64,000 bases of DNA from Fen-178 sp963722575 (GCA_963722575.1 CAVRNR010000022.1:930001-994000); one strand, 5' to 3'; shown: positions 37,235-46,596, counted from the first letter of the stretch. Notes: generated by a model not told the origin, from the sequence alone. Numbers and translations: made by a program.

Positions 37235-38373
37235 GGTCGTACCTCCAGCCGGGCGCCGTCCTCGAGCCCCGTTGGAACCGGGGCGACCACTTTTTCCCCG
37301 GCGCTCAGTCCGGAGAGCACTTCCACGGCGTCGTTCGAGCGCTGACCGGTGGTGACGATGCGCGTCCGGGCGGTTCCCGCTTCCACCACGAAGACGGATT
37401 GCAGTTGGCCGCGTTCGATGATGGCCGATGCGGGCACTTCCACCACCTTGCGGCTGGCGAGGGGAAAGAAAGCGCGGCCGAACATGCCGGAGCGCAGTTG
37501 CGGAATCGCCGGCAGGTCGATTTTCACGATCGAGGACCGGGAAGCCGCGTCCACCGCGGGGACGACCTCGGAGACGCGCGCATTCAGCCTGCGGTCCACG
37601 CCTTCCAGGGCCACTTCGACGGTTGCGCCCGCGCGGGCGGAGGGCAGCCGGGATTCGTCCACGGACGCTTCCAGGCGGTAGACGCCGTCCTGTTCGATAG
37701 TGAGCAGGGGAGCGCCCGGTGTGGCCAGATTGCCAGGCTCGACCGATTTTGCGGTGACGATACCCGAGAAGGGAGCTGCGATTTTGGCATAGTCCCGCAT
37801 GATGGTGGCCGAGCGAACTGCCTGCTCGGCCCCTGCCAGCCTGGGGTCGAGCTGGGCGCGTTTGGAGCGAGCCATTTCGTAGTTGGCTTGCGCGGCTTTC
37901 ACCCGGGCCGACGCTTCGTCGAACTCCTGGTTGGAGATGGATTTTTTTGCGGCCAGGTCTTCGATGCGCTTGAAGGTGGTCTGCGCCAGGTCGAGATTAG
38001 CCTTGGCGGCGGCCACCGCGCTCTCCGCTTCGGGGATGGCGCTGCGGACCTCGGCGAGGCCGGCCTCGGCGCCGCGGACGCCTTCCTCCAGCTCGCGGGC
38101 GTCCAGGGTAACGAGGATCTGCCCCTGGCGAACACGGTCTCCCACCTGCACGCTCACCTGTTGCACGTAGCCCATCACCTGGCTGGAAATGGTGCCGGAG
38201 GTGCGAGCCCGAACCGTGCCCGTGGCTTCGTAGACGGCCGGCCAGTCCCGAGTCGCGGCGGTCGAGACCTGGACCGCGACCGGAGCGGAGGATGAAGTTG
38301 CGGAGCGGCGGGGCGCTTCGTTGCCGCAGGAAATCAGCAAGGCCAGGGGAATAAGAAGTGCCAGTGGTTTCAT
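37231..38373 (-). CDS. RND efflux periplasmic adaptor (membrane fusion lipoprotein)
   Basis: 380 aa. The signal MKPLALLIPLALLISCGNEA has a lipobox cysteine at 16. Barrel-sandwich halves flank a long coiled coil (GAEAGLAEVRSAIPEAESAV; AKKSISNQEFDEASARVKAA). The second half is marked by IMRDYAKIAAPFSGIVTAKS. It links the pump to the TolC-like channel. Overlaps: one base with tolC-like, four with the pump gene. Confidence 0.92.
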
Positions 38374-39704
38374 CAGTTCAGTACCTCCGAATCCGCGGAG
38401 AGACGCCCCGCGGCGTATTCCAGCATGGTGGCGGCCACGCGCTGGTCGTGCACGGCGGCCAGAAAGCGCGTGCGGCTTTCCAGCAACGCCGTCTCATTCT
38501 GCAACAACTCCGTCACGTTGGTCATGCCGGCCTCGTAACGGTTCTGCACGATGCGCAGGCTCTCCTCCGCCTCCGCCACGGCGGCCCGGGCAACGTCGAT
38601 ACGCTGCTGGGCGGCCTCGAAGCCGGCGGACGATTGGCGCACCTGGAGCTTGACGGCGGATTCGGCGCGCTGCTGGTCCGATTCGGCGCGCCGCAACAGG
38701 TGGGTGTTCTCGGCAATGCGCGATTTGTCGGCGAAACCGTTGAACAGATTCCACCGAAGGGAAACGGAGGCCATCCAATTGGCGCCGCCGCGGGTGACGA
38801 AGCGCTGGCGGTCGGCTTCAAAACCGGCGCGGAAACTCACCTGCGGCAGTAGCGCGCCGCGCGCCGCTTCAACCTGGGTCTGCGCCAGGTCCTTGGCCAG
38901 CCGCGTCTCGCGCGTTTCGGGACGGCCGGTGGAAGCCGCCTGCTCCAGGCCGGCGAGAGCGGCACCGGTGGGGGCCAGCGGCGTCAGGGCGGTGGTCAGC
39001 GTATGGGGCGTATCGAGCGGCAACCCGAGGACATCGTTGAGCGCGGCCTTGGCGACATCCAGATCGGCCGCGCGTGTGATGCGCTGCTCCTGGACGCCCG
39101 CCAGGTGCACGCGGATGGAAAGCACGTCCACATCGGTGGACATGCCCGCCGCGTGAACCGACTCGGCGCGTTTCAGATCGGCTTCCGCCGAGAGCACCGC
39201 CTGCTCCGCTGTTTTGAGGCTCTCCGCGGCCAGCACCACTCCGTAGTAAGCCCGGGCCACTCCGGAGATGACGTCCATCTCGACGCGCCGCTGCTCCTCC
39301 CCCGTCAACTGACTCGCCAGTTGAGCGGACTTGACTGCGGTGCGGGTTTGGCCCGCATCGTACAACACCTGGTCGAGGGTGACTTGCGATTGGAAGTTAT
39401 TCAGAAAGTCGGGACGGTTCAGCGGACCTATGTTGAAGTCCTCGGCGCCAAACTGGTGCTGGGTCAGCAAGGAGCTGAACACGAATACGGGGTTGTCGCT
39501 GCGCGCGAAGGATTCGGAGTAGTTGACCTTGGGCAGCCGTCCGCTGCGCGCCTCCGTAATGCGCGCCTGGGAGGCCTGCGCTCCCGCGGCGGTGGCGGCG
39601 ATGGCCTTGTTTTCGCGGATGGCGAGGCGCACTGCATCGCGCAGCGACAGCGGGTCCTGAGCCCATAGGTACCCGGAGAACAAAAGGAAGAGTGTCTTTC
39701 GCAT
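38373..39704 (-). CDS. TolC-like outer membrane efflux protein
   Basis: 443 aa with signal peptide MRKTLFLLFSGYLWAQ. Two OEP repeats are evident: LRDAVRLAIRENKAIAATAA with PKVNYSESFARSDNP, and AKDLAQTQVEAARGALLPQV with SLRWNLFNGFADKSRI. Heptad-rich helices form the periplasmic tunnel. It is the first of the four overlapping efflux genes, downstream of DUF302 and USP genes on the same strand. Confidence 0.9.
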   Translation of the reverse strand: MRKTLFLLFSGYLWAQDPLSLRDAVRLAIRENKAIAATAAGAQASQARITEARSGRLPKVNYSESFARSDNPVFVFSSLLTQHQFGAEDFNIGPLNRPDFLNNFQSQVTLDQVLYDAGQTRTAVKSAQLASQLTGEEQRRVEMDVISGVARAYYGVVLAAESLKTAEQAVLSAEADLKRAESVHAAGMSTDVDVLSIRVHLAGVQEQRITRAADLDVAKAALNDVLGLPLDTPHTLTTALTPLAPTGAALAGLEQAASTGRPETRETRLAKDLAQTQVEAARGALLPQVSFRAGFEADRQRFVTRGGANWMASVSLRWNLFNGFADKSRIAENTHLLRRAESDQQRAESAVKLQVRQSSAGFEAAQQRIDVARAAVAEAEESLRIVQNRYEAGMTNVTELLQNETALLESRTRFLAAVHDQRVAATMLEYAAGRLSADSEVLN

Positions 39705-39769
39705 AGGATTTGAACTGGAATTGCGGTTTCACAAACCTAGATGCAGAGAGAATACTCCAGGTGACACTG

Positions 39770-40177
39770 TCACGCCGCCACGGTGTCCACCGCGCGGCGG
39801 AGTTTCTCGTTTACCTGCCGTGCCATTCCGTCCATGGCGGCGTTCCCCACCACGGACAACATCTTCACGGCATCCACCGCGCCCACGCGGACCGCTCCGC
39901 CCTGTTCGTATACCACGACGTTGCAGGGCAACAGCAATCCGAGGTTGATTTCCTGCTGGAGGGCCTGGTAGGCGATGGGCGGGTTGCAGGCGCCCAGAAT
40001 CACATACCGCGGGAAGTCCACTCCCAGTTTCTCTTTGAGCTTGGCCTGTATATCGATCTGACAAAGGACTCCGAAGCCCTCGGTTTTGAGCACAGCTTCG
40101 GTCTTGGCGATGGCCTCCTCGAAGGGGAGCGCCACATCGCGCACATAGCCATACTGAATGGTGCCGGCAGCTTGCAT
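39770..40177 (-). CDS. DUF302 family protein
   Basis: 135 aa. VALPFEEAIAKTEAVLKTEG followed by FGVLCQIDIQAKLKEKLGVD, then YVILGACNPPIAYQALQQEI and LPCNVVVYEQGG is the complete DUF302 pattern, with a conserved Cys in both GACNPP and LLPCNVVVY. The family is often found with sulfur, metal or oxidative stress genes; its biochemical role is unsettled. It lies between the USP genes and the efflux operon, 65 bases before the TolC gene. Confidence 0.85.
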   Translation of the reverse strand: MQAAGTIQYGYVRDVALPFEEAIAKTEAVLKTEGFGVLCQIDIQAKLKEKLGVDFPRYVILGACNPPIAYQALQQEINLGLLLPCNVVVYEQGGAVRVGAVDAVKMLSVVGNAAMDGMARQVNEKLRRAVDTVAA

Positions 40178-40297
40178 GGTAGTTTCACCCGATTCCAGGA
40201 TACCGCCGGCGGTTCAGGGTTTTCGGTTTTCCGGGGCAGCCGCCGGTTCTCCCGTGGTCTTTTCACGCCGCGCCGCGGCGTCGCAGGAGTTGGCCAT

Positions 40298-40387
40298 TCA
40301 AGTGGGCACTCCAAATCGGGGCAGGACCCACTTCATCACAACGAAATATCCCACCAGGACCAGCGCGTAGATCAGCCACTCAGGCAT
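40298..40387 (-). CDS. 29-residue single-helix membrane protein
   Basis: Micro-ORF with ATG at 40387 inside the last codons of the USP gene (8-base overlap). It reads MPEWLIYALVLVGYFVVMKW followed by VLPRFGVPT: one hydrophobic helix with a short tail. Tight coupling and clean composition argue that it is translated. No family recognised. Confidence 0.6.
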   Translation of the reverse strand: MPEWLIYALVLVGYFVVMKWVLPRFGVPT

Positions 40388-41234
40388 GAGCAACCTTCCT
40401 GGGTCCACTGACCGTCAAGACCGGACACGGTGCATGCCGGACCGCGCGCAGGGTGGTCGTTCCCAGGACCATACCCTCGAAGAAGTGCCGGCGGGGCGCA
40501 CCGAGCACAATGAGGTCGCATTCTTCCTGGGATGCGAGCGCGATGATTTCCTCGGCCGGGTCTCCGTGCCGCACCAACTCGCGGACGCGGCAGCGTTGGC
40601 GCTCTTCGGCGGGAATCCAGTCGCAAATGTCCGGCGGGGGATGGTCCGGACCGCCTTCATTCACATAGAGGGCCGTGACGGTGGCGTCGAGGCAGGCGCC
40701 CAGATCGGCGGCCAGGCGGAACGCGTGGCGCGAGATGTCCGTGCCATCGATCGGACACAGGATTTGACGAACCGGTCCCGCCGGCGCGCCGCGGACCGTG
40801 AGTAGCGGGACCGGGCTTTCGCGCAAGATCCGCTCGGTCACCGAACCCAGCATCCAGTGGTTGAAACCGCTGCGGCCGTGGGTGCCCATTACAACCAGAT
40901 CGGCATGGGTGCTCTCCGTCAGATCCCGTATGGCATCCACCGGCAGCCCATCGACCACGCGGGTCTCCACCGCCGCGGCGCCGTCGCCGAGTGTCGAGTG
41001 TACGAACTCCTTCAGACTGTGCTCGGCCTCCCCCATGGACTCGCGAAACTGCCTCTGTAGCTCCGCCAGGCGGCCTTCGGTGAAGTAAGGCGGCGCTTCG
41101 AACCAGTTGGCGTAAGCCGCCACAATCCTGGAGTCGCCGCACTTCGCCAGCGCGGCGGCGTGGCGGAGGGCCTGGGCCGAAAGTTCGCTGAAATCCACGG
41201 GGCAAAGAATCGTGCTGGAGCCAGCGGTCCGCAT
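40380..41234 (-). CDS. Universal stress protein with two USP domains
   Basis: 284 aa from the ATG at 41234; an earlier in-frame start gives an unlikely tail. The first domain starts TILCPVDFSELSAQALRHAA and ends with VVMGTHGRSGFNHWMLGSVT plus ERILRESPVPLLTV; the second starts QILCPIDGTDISRHAFRLAA and ends LIVLGAPRRHFFEGMVLGTT. Both domains keep a G-x2-G/S-like nucleotide loop region; the second (GAPRRHFFEG) is weaker. Probably an ATP-binding stress regulator, first gene of the leftward efflux operon. Confidence 0.88.
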   Translation of the reverse strand: MRTAGSSTILCPVDFSELSAQALRHAAALAKCGDSRIVAAYANWFEAPPYFTEGRLAELQRQFRESMGEAEHSLKEFVHSTLGDGAAAVETRVVDGLPVDAIRDLTESTHADLVVMGTHGRSGFNHWMLGSVTERILRESPVPLLTVRGAPAGPVRQILCPIDGTDISRHAFRLAADLGACLDATVTALYVNEGGPDHPPPDICDWIPAEERQRCRVRELVRHGDPAEEIIALASQEECDLIVLGAPRRHFFEGMVLGTTTLRAVRHAPCPVLTVSGPRKVAHA

Positions 41235-41337
41235 GAGAACTCCATCTTTAGAGATGCAATTGCGGGCAACAGGTGACAGGACCACGGAAAACCATGGCCT
41301 GCCCCACGATATACTGTTCGGGGGAAAGGACCTGAAA

Positions 41338-42531
41338 TTGGAGCCCCTCGACAACCAGCTCATTTACCTGGACAATGCCTCCACCACCTGGCCCAAGCCG
41401 GAGAGCGTTTACCGCTTCATGATCGACTTTTACCGCAGCACCGGGGTGAACCCCGGACGAGGCGGCTTCAACCTGGCTATGGAAGCGGGATCTCTCCTCG
41501 ATAACCTGCGCCAACGGCTGACGCGGTTCTTCGGCGGCGATGAAGACGCGCCCGAGCGCCTGTCGTTCGGCTACAACGCCACGGATGCGCTGAACCTGGC
41601 GATTTCCGGCTTGCTCAAGCCCGGCGACCACGTCATCACCACAAACCTGGAGCACAATTCGGTGATCCGCCCGATCCATCACCTGGTGCGCGACGGCGGC
41701 GTGGAAGCCACCTTCGTTCCGTTCGACGGAGCGGGGTTTGTCGACCCCGGCGACATCGCCAAAGCGATCCGGCCCAACACCACGCTGGTGGTGGTGAACC
41801 ATGGCTCGAACGTGATCGGCACCGTTCAGCCCGTCAAGGAAATTGGCGGCGTTTGCCGGGAGAAGGGCGTGACGTTCCTGGTCGACACGGCTCAAACCGC
41901 GGGCGCCATCCCCATCGACATGAAGGAAATGAACATCGATGTCCTGGCCTTCACGGGCCACAAGTGCCTGATGGGGTCGATGGGGCTGGGCGGCCTGTCG
42001 GTCCGCAAGCACGTCGAAATCCGGCAGGTTCGCAGCGGCGGAACGGGAGTGCGGTCGGCCGATCCCTATCACCCGGAAGAGTACCCCTGGAGGCTGGAAT
42101 ACGGCACGCCGAACATGGTGGGGGTGGCCGCGCTGTGGGCGGGGCAAGACTGGCTGGAGAGCCGCGGGTTAGCGAATATCCACGCCGCTGGGATGAAACT
42201 GGCGGCCAAACTGGTGGATGGCTTGCGCGCCATCCCCGGCGTGCACCTGTACTGCTGCCAGAGCCTGGCGAATCACCTGCCCACCATCGCCATGAACCTC
42301 GAGGGGTTGGAAGCCGCGGACCTCGGAACCATGCTGGACGTGGACCACAACATCGCCACCCGCACGGGTCTCGACTGCGCCCCGCTGGCGCACGGCCAGC
42401 TCGGAACGCTCGGGATCCATGGGACCGTGCGGTTCTCCATCGGCCCCTTCAACACGGAAGAGCATATCGATGCCGCCATCCGGGGCGTAGCCGAAATCGC
42501 CCGTTGGAAGGCCGGCCGCAAACCGGGTTAG
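41338..42531 (+). CDS. Class V aminotransferase, cysteine-desulfurase-like
   Basis: 397 aa from a TTG at 41338, 7 bases after GGGGAAAGGA; earlier in-frame starts overlap the divergent USP gene. The N-terminus IYLDNASTTWPKPESVYRFM is family-typical. The PLP Lys lies in VLAFTGHKCLMGSMGLGGLS, the pyridine-binding Asp in VTFLVDTAQTAGAIP, and a catalytic-type Cys in RTGLDCAPLAH. It would release sulfur from cysteine or a related substrate. Pairing with USP, DUF302 and DUF2892 genes hints at a sulfur-stress setting. Confidence 0.85.
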   Translation: MEPLDNQLIYLDNASTTWPKPESVYRFMIDFYRSTGVNPGRGGFNLAMEAGSLLDNLRQRLTRFFGGDEDAPERLSFGYNATDALNLAISGLLKPGDHVITTNLEHNSVIRPIHHLVRDGGVEATFVPFDGAGFVDPGDIAKAIRPNTTLVVVNHGSNVIGTVQPVKEIGGVCREKGVTFLVDTAQTAGAIPIDMKEMNIDVLAFTGHKCLMGSMGLGGLSVRKHVEIRQVRSGGTGVRSADPYHPEEYPWRLEYGTPNMVGVAALWAGQDWLESRGLANIHAAGMKLAAKLVDGLRAIPGVHLYCCQSLANHLPTIAMNLEGLEAADLGTMLDVDHNIATRTGLDCAPLAHGQLGTLGIHGTVRFSIGPFNTEEHIDAAIRGVAEIARWKAGRKPG

Positions 42532-42559
42532 GCGCCACAGCGGCTTCCGCGCGCCTTGC

Positions 42560-43618
42560 TTAGACGTTGGCGAACTTCAATCGCCGCCGAAGCCCCTTAT
42601 GCTCTGGCATGGAACACGATGGCTGCGGCAAGGCCGGGTCCAGATAGTGCGGCATATTCTCGCTGTAGTACGCGAGGGTGCGGGAGATGCCGTCCCTGAA
42701 CCCGGTCTTCGGCTCCCAGCCGAGTTCGTCGCGGATGCGTGTGTAGTTCGTGTAATAGCTTCCGATGTCGATGGCCTTGCGCCCTTCCGGGAATGGACGG
42801 GTCTCGACGACCGCGCCTCCCGCCGCGCGGCTCGCCACCTCCGCAATTTCCAATAATGTCAGGGGCTCCGGACCGCCCACATTGTACAGTCGCGAGGGCA
42901 GGTGCGGAATGTCTCCGGCCAGCAGGAACGCCTCCACCGCATCGTCGACATAGATCGGATCGCGCACCTGCCGGCCGTCTCCGAAAACCTCCAGCGCGCC
43001 GCCCGTCAGCAAACGGCGCAAGAAGGTGCTGAGAAAACCCTGGCAGGGAACATTCACCGCCATGCGGGGACCGTACACGTTGGTGAGCAGCAGGGCCACG
43101 GCATCGATCTCGCCCAGGGTGCTGTACAGCAGGTGGTAGGTGGTGGCGACATACTTGTGCACCCCATTGAAATCGATGGGTTGAATGGGATGGGACTCAT
43201 CCACCGGCAGATACTTTGGCACGCCGTAGACCTGGCGCGTGCTGGCATAGACCACCCGCACTCCCCGCGCCAGGCGCCCGCACGCCTCCAGAAACTGTAA
43301 TTGCGCCACCGCGTTGATCTGCATGTCCCGCTCCGGGAAGTCCATGCTGTGCACGTGGCTGATCTCGCCGGCCAGGTTGAAGACGACGTCGCTGGCAGCC
43401 AGCCGATCGGAGAACCATTCCGGCTCGCAGATCGGGTGAGGATACAACTCGACCCGCCGGCGGACCGGCTCGATGTTGTAGGGATTGGCGCCGCAGCCCG
43501 GGACCGAGGAATCCACGATGGCGACTTGCGCTCCGGCCTCAACCAGCCGGATCGCCAGATTGCTGCCGATGAAGCCGAGCCCGCCCGTAATCAGGACTTT
43601 CTTATCGCGGTACGACAG
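42560..43618 (-). CDS. NAD-dependent sugar epimerase/dehydratase, probable CTG start
   Basis: 352 aa. The Rossmann motif KKVLITGGLGFIGSNLAIRL lies upstream of any ATG, GTG or TTG in frame. The only plausible start is a CTG at 43618, 6-7 bases after GGGGGAGGG. Later blocks are FNLAGEISHVHSMDFP, VYASTRQVYGVPKYLPVDES, LLLTNVYGPRM and DPIYVDDAVEAFLLA. The usual YxxxK is FNGVHKY, so the catalytic Tyr is absent. The start overlaps the exosortase stop by 17 bases, so the two are probably coupled. Likely acts on a nucleotide sugar. Confidence 0.82.
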   Translation of the reverse strand: MSYRDKKVLITGGLGFIGSNLAIRLVEAGAQVAIVDSSVPGCGANPYNIEPVRRRVELYPHPICEPEWFSDRLAASDVVFNLAGEISHVHSMDFPERDMQINAVAQLQFLEACGRLARGVRVVYASTRQVYGVPKYLPVDESHPIQPIDFNGVHKYVATTYHLLYSTLGEIDAVALLLTNVYGPRMAVNVPCQGFLSTFLRRLLTGGALEVFGDGRQVRDPIYVDDAVEAFLLAGDIPHLPSRLYNVGGPEPLTLLEIAEVASRAAGGAVVETRPFPEGRKAIDIGSYYTNYTRIRDELGWEPKTGFRDGISRTLAYYSENMPHYLDPALPQPSCSMPEHKGLRRRLKFANV

Positions 43619-44186
43619 GGTCTTCCCTCCCCCGCGGCGCCGCCATGCGGCGCACCCACATCCAGAAAATGGTCAGCGTGAGGAGCACAAACACGCTCTC
43701 CCACACATAGAGGTGCGCGAACTCGAACCACTGCGCATTATATTGGCCCAGGTAGAACAGGCTGATGATGCGCAGAAAGTTGATGACGTAAATGGTCGCG
43801 GTGCCGGCCAGCAGGCCCTTGCCCTTCTGCAACCAGGATGCCGGATAGGCCAGAATGGCCGCCCACAACAGGACCACGACATCGTCTCCGTTGCAGCCGT
43901 CCAGCACCTCCATGGCGAAGCCGTTCGACGGATTCCGCAGGATCACCTGCTGCGCGGCCGCGTGGCCTCCGAAAAGGCGAATCACGATTGCGGAGATTTC
44001 CACCAGGCCGCGAGTGAAGGCCGTGACCGCCGGATGCAGGAACGGAATCAGCAAAGCGCAAAACCCCGCCGCCAGGAAAATCGGGAACAGCACCAGGAAG
44101 CGGACCATCCGGTTCTGCCGCGGCGGCGCGCCGGCCTGCTCCGCCTGCGCGGCCCGAGTCTGGCTGGGGCTGGGTTTACGCGCCAT
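43602..44186 (-). CDS. Exosortase (XrtH-like)
   Basis: 194 aa, short for an exosortase, as in the XrtH group. Multiple membrane helices; active-site residues are the Cys in AMEVLDGCNGDDVVVLLWAA, the Arg in YVINFLRIISLFYLGQYNAQ and the His in FEFAHLYVWESVFVLL. Exosortases cut and anchor proteins with PEP-CTERM-type tails. The gene lies 23 bases after a membrane protein that accompanies XrtH. Its natural substrate may carry a different tail from the VPEP protein at 11.5 kb. Confidence 0.82.
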   Translation of the reverse strand: MARKPSPSQTRAAQAEQAGAPPRQNRMVRFLVLFPIFLAAGFCALLIPFLHPAVTAFTRGLVEISAIVIRLFGGHAAAQQVILRNPSNGFAMEVLDGCNGDDVVVLLWAAILAYPASWLQKGKGLLAGTATIYVINFLRIISLFYLGQYNAQWFEFAHLYVWESVFVLLTLTIFWMWVRRMAAPRGREDPVVPR

Positions 44187-44209
44187 CGATCCGCCAGAAT
44201 ACCATGGCG

Positions 44210-44905
44210 TCAGCGCCTTCCGTGGCGCCGTGGAGCCGCCAATACTGCCTGCGCCGCGGCCGGCGCAGCCACGCCGCCGGCCAGGATCAGACCGCGAAGC
44301 TCCCCATCGAGCGAGAGTGCCACCAGCACGGGACCTAAATAGGGCACCACACCCGTGGCCAGGTACATGGCGGAATCCATTAGGAATCCGGGAAGGCCTT
44401 CAGTCGTCAATTGAAAGTATCCGCCGACGAGCCGGACGGCGTATACCGCGATGGATAGGAGCGCGACGGCCGCCAGCACCGCCGTTCCGCATGCCATCCG
44501 CCACGGCCGCGGGCGTCCCGGCGCGGCCAGCAGGATCGCCCAAAAGAGCGGAAGCGAGACCGTAAACAGGATGGGGTATCGGGCGGTGCCTTCCACTTTC
44601 ATGGAGCGGATCTTGATGCGCCCGGCGCCCGCCGCCGCGGCCCCCAACAGTTGCTGCGTTCTCTGCTGGTTCACCACGGCCGCGGGCGCGGGCACCTGGA
44701 AAGTCCAATTCCGGCCGGGGCCGATGGTGACGTGCGAGACCGAGCCGCCGCCGGGCAGAAGCCGCAGCGTCCACTCCGCGGAAAGGCGCAAGCCGGCCAG
44801 CAGCGGATTGAGGAGGACCAGCCACCACAGCGCCAGCATGAGCGCCAGCAATACCAGCGCGCGCAGAAGGAACCGCAGCGGATCGGACAGTTGGCGATCG
44901 CTCAC
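44210..44905 (-). CDS. Exosortase H-associated membrane protein
   Basis: 231 aa from a GTG at 44905 just inside the end of tRNA-Gln on the same strand. Helices near residues 10-35 (LLRALVLLALMLALWWLVLL), 120-140 (FTVSLPLFWAILLAA), 150-170 and 195-215 flank a periplasmic segment with VSHVTIGPGRNWTFQVPAPA. The order with the exosortase and this layout match the partner described for XrtH loci. Exact role unknown. Confidence 0.7.
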   Translation of the reverse strand: MSDRQLSDPLRFLLRALVLLALMLALWWLVLLNPLLAGLRLSAEWTLRLLPGGGSVSHVTIGPGRNWTFQVPAPAAVVNQQRTQQLLGAAAAGAGRIKIRSMKVEGTARYPILFTVSLPLFWAILLAAPGRPRPWRMACGTAVLAAVALLSIAVYAVRLVGGYFQLTTEGLPGFLMDSAMYLATGVVPYLGPVLVALSLDGELRGLILAGGVAAPAAAQAVLAAPRRHGRR

Positions 44906-44949
44906 ACTATCAGGTTCGCACAGGGGCTGGGGAGTAAAGGCGGAAGTTT

Positions 44950-45023
44950 TGGCTGGGACGCAGGGATTCGAACCCCGATACGCGGCTCCAGAGGCCGCAG
45001 TCTTACCGTTAGACAACGTCCCA
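44950..45023 (-). tRNA. tRNA-Gln (CTG anticodon)
   Basis: 74 nt including encoded CCA. On the minus strand TGGGACG pairs with CGTCCCA; anticodon loop CTCTGGA with CTG; T-loop GGTTCGAATCC. Reads CAG. Confidence 0.92.
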
Positions 45024-45101
45024 ACTGACCTCCATTCTAGCAAAGGCGCGGCGGCGAAATCCAGACGGCTGTGCCGTCGCGTAGTACACTGAAACTTCAA
45101 C

Positions 45102-45875
45102 ATGTGGAAAAGGTTGCGGCTGGGCCTCCTGCTGGGTTTGTGCGCCTGTGCCGGTAGGGCGGTGGATTGGAAGGCGCTCCAGCCGCAAGGGTATGTCAGC
45201 GATTTCGCGGGCGTGATCGACCCCGCCAGCAAGGCCCAGTTGGAGGCTTATTGCGGGATTGTGGAGCAGTCGACGGGCGCGCAGATGGCGCTGGTCACCA
45301 TCGCGTCTCTCGAAGGCGAACCCATCGAAGACGTCGCCAATACCATCTTCCGCGCCTGGGGCGTGGGCCGGAAGGGCAAGAATGAAGGCATCCTGTTGCT
45401 GCTCTCCATCGGCGACCGCGGCAGCCGGCTCGAAGTGGGGTACGGGTTGGAGCCAATTCTGCCCGACGGCCTGGCCGGCAGCATTCTGCGCGAGATGCGG
45501 CCGGCGCTGCGCCAGGGGGATTACGGCGATGCCATGATGGCGGCGGCCGAGACCATCGGCAACGCCATCGCCAAGGCCAAGAACGTGGAACTACAGGCGA
45601 GCCTGCCGCGGCGCACGCGGCCGGCGGTTTCCGATTCGTTCCCGTGGCCGGTGCTGATCGGCGGAGTCTTTATCCTGCTGCTGTTGTTGACGCGCGGCGG
45701 ACGTGGCGGCGGGGGCCTCGGGTTCCTGCCGTGGTTGATTCTGGGCAACGTGATGGGCGGCTCCATGGGGGGCGGCCGCGGCGGCGGCGGATTCGGCGGA
45801 TTCGATTCCGGCGGCGGATTCGGCGGATTTGGCGGCGGCGACTCCGGTGGAGGCGGCGCTTCCAGCAACTGGTGA
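45102..45875 (+). CDS. TPM-domain membrane protein (YgcG-like)
   Basis: 257 aa. The signal peptide MWKRLRLGLLLGLCACAGRA precedes the TPM domain (GYVSDFAGVIDPASKAQLEA; GAQMALVTIASLEGEPIEDV; NEGILLLLSIGDRGSRLEVG). One helix (VLIGGVFILLLLLTRGGRGG) leads to a Gly-rich tail with GGFGGFDSGGGFGGF repeats. Members anchor in membranes and often neighbour lemA, as here (46607). Proposed roles are in membrane or photosystem repair; none is established in bacteria of this type. Confidence 0.85.
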   Translation: MWKRLRLGLLLGLCACAGRAVDWKALQPQGYVSDFAGVIDPASKAQLEAYCGIVEQSTGAQMALVTIASLEGEPIEDVANTIFRAWGVGRKGKNEGILLLLSIGDRGSRLEVGYGLEPILPDGLAGSILREMRPALRQGDYGDAMMAAAETIGNAIAKAKNVELQASLPRRTRPAVSDSFPWPVLIGGVFILLLLLTRGGRGGGGLGFLPWLILGNVMGGSMGGGRGGGGFGGFDSGGGFGGFGGGDSGGGGASSNW

Positions 45876-45885
45876 GGACCATCTC

Positions 45886-46596
45886 ATGGAAAAGGTGCTG
45901 AACCAACTCGTGGAGAAATTGCAGAAGGCCTACGGCGACCGTCTGGTCTCGGTGGTGCTCTACGGCTCGGCGGCCGCCGGCGACCACCACGCCAAGTTCT
46001 CCGATCTCAATATTCTGTGCATTCTGAGCGAGATTACGCCGCGCGAGCTGGGCGCCAGCGAGGGCATTTTCCGCTGGTGGCGCGAGAAGGGCAACCCCTC
46101 GCCGCTGCTGCTCACCGAGCGCGAATTGGCGACTTCCACCGACTGCTTCGCCATCGAGTTCAACGACATCAAGCGGCACCACCGGCTGCTGCTCGGCAAG
46201 GACGTAGTTACCCCGCTGGTGGTGGACCAGGTGTTCTACCGCGCGCAGGTGGAGCACGATCTGCGGGCCAAGCTGCTGCGCCTGCGCCAGAAGGCGTCCG
46301 GCGTGCTCTCCGATTCCAACCTGCTGCGCCGGCTGATGCTCGATTCCGTTTCCACCTTCTGCGTGCTCTTCCGCCATGCCCTGGTTTTGCACGGGGTGGA
46401 GCCGCCCGCCCGGAAGCGCGAGATCATCGAGCGCGCGCGCGAGCATTTCGGCATCGACCCCGCGCCGTTCCAGAAGCTGCTCGACATCCGGGAGGAGCGC
46501 CTCAAGCCGCGCGACATGGAACCGGCCGCTCTGCTGGCCGCGTATATGCAAGGGATATCGGTGGTCATCGACGCCGTGGACCGGCTCGAGAAATAG
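45886..46596 (+). CDS. Nucleotidyltransferase-domain protein
   Basis: 236 aa from the ATG at 45886. The motif LVSVVLYGSAAAGDHHAKFS followed by DLNILCIL is the MNT/pol-beta palm, but the usual D-x-D is D-L-N. A helical C-terminal part follows (DSNLLRRLMLDSVSTFCVLF; ALLAAYMQGISVVIDAVDRL). It lies between TPM and lemA genes with short gaps. It may be a weak or inactive nucleotidyltransferase acting on protein or RNA. Confidence 0.75.
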   Translation: MEKVLNQLVEKLQKAYGDRLVSVVLYGSAAAGDHHAKFSDLNILCILSEITPRELGASEGIFRWWREKGNPSPLLLTERELATSTDCFAIEFNDIKRHHRLLLGKDVVTPLVVDQVFYRAQVEHDLRAKLLRLRQKASGVLSDSNLLRRLMLDSVSTFCVLFRHALVLHGVEPPARKREIIERAREHFGIDPAPFQKLLDIREERLKPRDMEPAALLAAYMQGISVVIDAVDRLEK

